Positions 49,758-53,968 of a stretch of DNA of 53,968 nt are shown here, one piece after another. The DNA is from Emiliania huxleyi CCMP1516 (taxonomy: Eukaryota > Haptophyta > Isochrysidales > Noelaerhabdaceae). The notes beneath the pieces were generated by a model that saw only the letters and a program-made list of their open reading frames with translations, did not search any database and had not been told where the DNA came from. Position numbers and translations under genes: made by a program. The stretch's first letter is position 1; each line of letters opens with the position of its first letter. The DNA is taken from the NCBI RefSeq assembly GCF_000372725.1, contig NW_005199916.1, positions 105,791 to 159,758 of the forward strand. Reading direction: 5' to 3'.

Positions 49758-52394
49758 ATGGCCATCGCGGCCGCCGCTTGGGCCAGCAGCAAAACGGACA
49801 GCCGCAGCATTGAAATGGCTGATGACTCTCGTCTCGGACGCAGCTCGCGCTCGACGAGCGGTCCACGCGCGGAAATGCAGGCGAGCGACGACGCGCTGCG
49901 CGCCGCCTTCGCGTCCGTCCCGGGCCCGCACCCGCTCGATGCGGACTCGGTGAATCTGGCGCTCTTCGCGGTGGGCTGGGACCACCTCCTGCGCGACCTC
50001 CGCCTTGGACTGCCGACGCATACGGCTCATGCGGTTGTGGGCAAGCTGGTGGCTGATGGCGTCCGCAGCGCCTTTGCGCTTCGGAACAACCTCGTCCACT
50101 TCAAGAAGATCATCCTTGGCATTCATCAAACAAACATCCTGCTCGTGCACGACTGCCGCCGGCTCAGCACATTCTTCCGTGAGCCGCTCAGCCAGGCACA
50201 CGCGAGCACCGGCGGCGGCGGCGGCGGCGTAGCGGCTCAAGCCGATGACGACGGCGAGTCAAAGGTGCACCGCTTGGAAGGCCGTGGCTACATTCGATCG
50301 TCGCGCTACCGCGCGCTGAGCGATGCCTTGTGCGAGACGGAGGGTGCGCTCGGCGCTCTGCTCGACGCGCGACGCTTCACAAAGGCCGTCTGCTGCGTCC
50401 CACGCCACCCAGACGCCGCAGCAGCGGCAGCCGCCGCTCCAGCGGCCGCGGCCACCCCAGCGGCCGCCGCGGAAGCGCCCACGCCCACGCCGGCGACGTT
50501 TGGGCAGCCGTGCTCTCACTCGCGCTGCGCGGGCGTCCTCGCGTTGGCGCTGCCCGGCTCGATGAAGGGCTATCGCCTCCTCCAGGAGGCCGTTACAGAG
50601 GCCGTCCAGGCCGTCCTCCTCCCCACGGCCAAGGAGCAGCACCAGCGCCAGCGCCAGCAGCAGCAGCAGCAGCATGACCAGCAGCGCGACCAGCAGTGCC
50701 ACCACCCGCAGCAGGAGCAGCTCGGACGCGAGCTCGAGGCGCATCTTGGCGCGTGCACGGCGCGGATGGCGGCGCTGCAGGCCGCGCAGCGTGGCGACAG
50801 CGGCTTCGCGGCGCTCGTCGACACTCTCTCCTCCGAGCTCCGTTTGTCACCGGCGAGTGCGTGGTTTGTGCGGTGCGCCCTGATCGCACGCGGCGGCGCA
50901 AAGGCCCTTGTTGTCGCCGAGGAGGCGCGAAAGCTGACCGCGGCGATGTGCTGCCTCCTCGAGGCTTGCACGAAATGCGCCGCCACGCTCGCTGATGGCG
51001 TGGCCGCCATGGAGGCGGCGCCGCCGCCGGCAGACGCAGCGCCGGCAGAGGCCAGAGCAGGCGACGGCGCGGCGGCGGCGGCGGGCGGCGGCGCGCCTCC
51101 GCGCGCGCGCCGGCCGGGCGACCCGGCGATCAAAGCCCGCGTCATCGTGCGCAAGCACGAGCGGCGGCTGCACGGATTGAGCCGCTGCCTTGAGAGCCTC
51201 GTGCATTGGCTGGCGGTGATCAGCGAGGGCAACGCCGAGGGGCGCGTGCTGTTTGTGGGCACCGATGGCGACCTCGCGCTCGGCACGACCTCCTTCGTCC
51301 CTCGCGGCTTCGACGGGCTTCTCAAGCCGTTTGAGGCGGTGAGGGCGCTCGCCGACGGTTACAGCACGCAGATGGTCGACCGCATCGCAGCGGAGGGCTG
51401 GCCAAGGTGGGTTTTGCAATGGGGCGCCAACCGCGGCGGCGTCGAGGGCGGCGGCGATGGCGCTGGCAGTGGCGGCGGCGTCGATGGCGCTGCCGCCGGC
51501 GCGGCGGGAGCGGCAGAGGCGGGCGCGGCGGAGGCGGGCGCGGCGGAGGCGGGCGCGGCGGAGGCGGGAATGGCGGAGGCGGGCGCGGCGGCGGCTTCGG
51601 GAGTGGGTGCGCGCAGCGGGCGCGGCGGGCGGCGTGGCGCGTCTGAGTGCTCCCACTGCGCGCTCTCGCTGCCTCCGACGTGGGTCCGCGACGGCGTCTG
51701 CCTCGGGTGCGAGCACCGGGTGCGGCGGGAGGGGCGCTGCCCATACGGCGGCATCGGCCGCCGCAGCAAGTGCGACGGCCGCGCGTGGTGCGCGCACGAC
51801 CAGCGCTGCTTCATCTGTGACGGCTGGTCGTGCGGCGCGTGCCGGCTCCTGCAGGGCGATGGGGCGGACGTCGCCGCCGCGGTGGAGGCATTGCAGCCGT
51901 TGCGCCTCTTTGTGGACTTTGACCGCACGCTCTGCTCCACGCGCGGCGGCTCCCCTCTCCACGGCAGCCACACCGTCGACGACGACCTTGTCAGCCTGAT
52001 CTCACAGCTGGAAGGCCGCGTGCACATTGTCACTCGCAACGTCCACGTCGACGGCATCCGGAGCTTCTTGGATGGGATCGGCCTGACCCACGTCCCCGTC
52101 CACCGCGTGCCAAAGCCGCGCTCCAAGGCCGAAGTCGTCTGCGACCCGCGCTGGGCGGGCGGCGCGGAGGGCCATGGCGGAGGCGACGGTGGGCAAGGCG
52201 GAGAGGGCGAAGCCAGCGGCGTCGGGGGCGAAGGCGGCGGCGTCGGGGGCGAAGGCGGCGGCGTCGGGGGCAAAGGCGTCGTGCTCTTTGTGGACGACTC
52301 GATCTCGGAGCACCTTCGGGAGGATATACGCTCCAACGAACGCGTCGTCCGCTTCCTCTTCTCGCGCACGCGCTCGAGCGCCGCCTCGACGTGA
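49758..52394 (+). CDS. Zinc-finger / HAD-phosphatase fusion protein
   Basis: The frame opens at TTG 49722; first in-frame ATGs are 49758 and 49815, giving about 860-880 residues. The N-terminal two thirds are helical and unrecognised (VNLALFAVGWDHLLRDLRLG, FKKIILGIHQTNILLVHDCR), with Ala/Pro and Gln/His low-complexity inserts and a possible zinc pair (QPCSHSRCAG). At about residues 630-700 is a Cys-rich domain: CSHCALSLP, GVCLGCEHR, GRCPYGG, KCDGRAWCAHDQRCFICDGW, SCGACRLLQGDG. A HAD-like domain follows immediately: LFVDFDRTLCST (motif I), VHIVTRN (II), PKPRSKAEVV (III), VLFVDDSISEHL (IV), so phosphatase-type chemistry is plausible. A GGEGGGV tandem repeat sits between motifs III and IV and an AAEAG repeat precedes the finger. 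It begins just after the Copia LTR. Confidence 0.75.
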   Translation: MAIAAAAWASSKTDSRSIEMADDSRLGRSSRSTSGPRAEMQASDDALRAAFASVPGPHPLDADSVNLALFAVGWDHLLRDLRLGLPTHTAHAVVGKLVADGVRSAFALRNNLVHFKKIILGIHQTNILLVHDCRRLSTFFREPLSQAHASTGGGGGGVAAQADDDGESKVHRLEGRGYIRSSRYRALSDALCETEGALGALLDARRFTKAVCCVPRHPDAAAAAAAAPAAAATPAAAAEAPTPTPATFGQPCSHSRCAGVLALALPGSMKGYRLLQEAVTEAVQAVLLPTAKEQHQRQRQQQQQQHDQQRDQQCHHPQQEQLGRELEAHLGACTARMAALQAAQRGDSGFAALVDTLSSELRLSPASAWFVRCALIARGGAKALVVAEEARKLTAAMCCLLEACTKCAATLADGVAAMEAAPPPADAAPAEARAGDGAAAAAGGGAPPRARRPGDPAIKARVIVRKHERRLHGLSRCLESLVHWLAVISEGNAEGRVLFVGTDGDLALGTTSFVPRGFDGLLKPFEAVRALADGYSTQMVDRIAAEGWPRWVLQWGANRGGVEGGGDGAGSGGGVDGAAAGAAGAAEAGAAEAGAAEAGAAEAGMAEAGAAAASGVGARSGRGGRRGASECSHCALSLPPTWVRDGVCLGCEHRVRREGRCPYGGIGRRSKCDGRAWCAHDQRCFICDGWSCGACRLLQGDGADVAAAVEALQPLRLFVDFDRTLCSTRGGSPLHGSHTVDDDLVSLISQLEGRVHIVTRNVHVDGIRSFLDGIGLTHVPVHRVPKPRSKAEVVCDPRWAGGAEGHGGGDGGQGGEGEASGVGGEGGGVGGEGGGVGGKGVVLFVDDSISEHLREDIRSNERVVRFLFSRTRSSAAST

Positions 52395-53150
52395 GCCAGA
52401 GTGCTTCGTCCGATGTAGATCACAAAGGAATGTAAGGTTGTACTACCTCCGGTCAATGAAAGATTATCACTCGCGTGCGTCGCGCGGGTGTTGATGTAGC
52501 GACCGGTGTTAAGCATGGATTGTGTAGCCCTATGATAGAGCTACACGAGCTACACTGAACTTTTTTATCCATTCGCTTCCTGGGACCCGCCGCATATCAC
52601 TCAAAATCGCACTTTTCAGCTGAAAACACGCTCCGTACGGCTACTTTTCGATGCAAATGAGCGCCTTTGCGAGCCCACCAAGGCGCACAACAGCTTCTGC
52701 AAAGCTGCTCCGCTAGCACCCTAAGCCCAATGATCATGAATCGATTGAATACAACCGAAGAAGCCTTGTGGTGACCTGAGCATGTCGTACGGCAGCACCA
52801 GATTGAGCAAGACACCTTTGGCGTCCATCAGAAGGGTAACACCGGTTACCTCGCCGTACTCGCGCGTGGTGTTTGCTCGCCCGCCTCTCTCGAGCCACGA
52901 ACGCACCGCCGCTTCGTCGCCTCGCAACACCGCGTCTTCTGTACAGGGCCGTGCCGATCGTGCAGCCGCAAACAAGAGGGAAATCCGAGGAACACTCATG
53001 TGCTTCTGTAACAGATGAACTCGGGCACAGGACGCGGCACAAACGGGGTACCCCAAAAGGCACAGGCTTCTTGTCGGCTTCTGTAGCGGGCAAGTCCCGT
53101 TTTTTTCCGGCGCCCCGGCCCCGGTTGTGAGGCTTCGTCAACTTTTGCTT
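52395..53150. other. Spacer with a dispersed repeat
   Basis: AT-richer sequence after the HAD gene. About 53022-53050 (GGACGCGGCACAAACGGGG) repeats 30409-30450. No supportable gene. Confidence 0.4.
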
Positions 53151-53400
53151 TTAAAATTCAGCGCGGCAATTAGAGAGGTCGGGCCGGAAAAAGAATTTCT
53201 CAAAAGTCAGAGAAGATGGGCCATACACAGGAGTGGCGAGGTTCGGGATGGGGCGCATGATGACGTGGTCCGTCTCGAGGATGAGCACATAGTCACTCGT
53301 CTTTCGGATCTCTGCGAGGAGGGTCGTGCTCACCAGAAGCTCACCACGGTGCTCGCGGATTCGACCATCCGCCGTCTGACTGCGAATCCGACGGCGGCTT
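53151..53400 (-). pseudogene. Glycosyltransferase-like exon fragment
   Basis: The minus strand reads GELLVSTTLLAEIRKTSDYV, LILETDHVIMRPIPNLATP. A hydrophobic strand ending in a D-x-H or D-x-D-like element then RPIPNLATP resembles peptidyl hydroxyproline/serine glycosyltransferases (HPAT/SGT family). Neighbouring exons were not found, and a hairpin lies immediately 5' (53407-53443). Fragment or partly sequenced gene; low-to-moderate confidence. Confidence 0.45.
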
Positions 53401-53406
53401 CTGTGA

Positions 53407-53443
53407 GGACGACGGCTTCTAATTCTATTAGAAGCCGTCGTCC
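53407..53443. repeat. Perfect 17-bp-stem hairpin
   Basis: GGACGACGGCTTCTAAT, TCT loop, ATTAGAAGCCGTCGTCC. A related GACGGCGGCTTCTGTGAG lies just upstream (53389-53406), suggesting a duplication followed by a fold-back. Confidence 0.95.
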
Positions 53444-53662
53444 GCGCTTTGCCTGTTGTGTGAATCGTGCGTGTGCGAGAGAGTTTGCTGGTAAAATTCC
53501 TTTTCGGAAAAATTCTTTTTGAGCTAATAGGAACAAGCGAAGGCACACACAACATGACGCCAAACACACGATTGCACGCACCGCACCGCACCTCGCACCC
53601 GCGCCCGCCGCCCCCCCGTCCCCCGACCCCCGCCCCGCCTAGGCCGCGAAATTCTTTTTCTT

Positions 53663-53968
53663 TTTCAGACCCACGACGAGTATGGCGACGCTGCTGTCAA
53701 CGTACCGCAGCAGGGCCACAACACCAGACACAAGTACACGCTTCGACGCCTCATCCTCGCCCTACGCGCCGCGTGGGGCACCGCTGTGCGAATGGAGCCG
53801 AAAGCCCACCTCGGTCAGAGTTACAACAAACAACCCGACGTGGACGCGGACAACATTGGCAAGGACGGCACGCACTATTGCGGAGATGTCAAGGTCGTCT
53901 GTTCCCTCAGCAGCAGCGGGGAGCACGGTCGGAAGGGCGCTTTTGTCGCTTCGGCAACACTGAATCAT
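53663..53968 (+). mobile_element. C-terminal part of a retroelement-type ORF (runs off the window)
   Basis: After AAATTCTTTTTCTTTTTCAG (53643-53662), an acceptor-like sequence, one frame stays open to the window edge: THDEYGDAAVNVPQQGHNTR, HKYTLRRLILALRAAWGTAV, RMEPKAHLGQSY, DGTHYCGDVKVVCSLSS. The arrangement (H..K..LRR..L..LRAA..V..EP..., then GDVKVV) resembles the C-terminal domain of algal non-LTR retrotransposon proteins. Could also be a host repeat-family protein. Confidence 0.4.

Noticed and set aside
1..53968. CRISPR arrays, toxin-antitoxin or other prokaryotic systems
   Set aside because: The tandem repeats have no spacer-repeat organisation, and gene content, introns and telomere-type repeats are eukaryotic.

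Overview
The window is nuclear DNA from a GC-rich, intron-containing alga, most likely a haptophyte such as Emiliania huxleyi. The evidence is eukaryotic gene content (ABCE1/RLI1, TIM22, cyclophilin, C2/MCTP-like, F-box/RCC1, JmjC-like), short GT-AG and many GC-AG introns, TTAGGG-type telomeric repeats, numerous small inverted-repeat transposons and a Copia retrotransposon. It looks like a draft assembly: there is one N gap (23799-24101), one stretch of stuttered low-quality sequence (about 36540-36660), and several genes have apparent single-site frameshifts. No prokaryotic operons, CRISPR array or rRNA were seen.

Layout. 0.4-6.4 kb: a Ser/Thr kinase fragment (+), a GDSL esterase (-) and an F-box/RCC1 beta-propeller gene (-). 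6.7 kb: telomere-like repeat. 6.8-15 kb: JmjC/cupin-like gene (-), ABCE1 without its Fe-S domain (+), an orphan RCC1 repeat, an acidic-tailed cyclophilin (-) and a large multipass membrane protein (-). 15-26 kb: LamG-like gene (+), a 0.95-kb inverted-repeat element, an intron-rich MCTP-like gene (+), a MITE and a protein kinase (-) interrupted by the gap. 26-38 kb: a second F-box/RCC1 gene (+), low-complexity and repeat tracts, an alanine-rich membrane protein (+), another inverted-repeat element, a second telomere-like repeat and a discoidin-like gene (-). 38-41.4 kb: three neighbouring inverted-repeat elements. 41.5-47 kb: Mpo1/DUF962-like gene (+) with a minisatellite intron, a second MITE copy, a truncated gene (-) and TIM22 (-). 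47-54 kb: Copia RT-RNase H, a zinc-finger/HAD protein (+), a glycosyltransferase-like exon and a retroelement fragment at the right edge.

The most unusual signal is in the introns. Several GC-AG or GT-AG introns, mainly in the MCTP-like gene, begin with a copy of the first 8-28 bases of the downstream exon. Many are then filled with 10-11-bp minisatellites. With the splice sites proposed here, exons 1-7 of that gene join in one frame (1437 nt, 479 codons). This fits introns born by local duplication or by insertion with target duplication. All gene models come from reading the sequence only. No search or transcript evidence was available.
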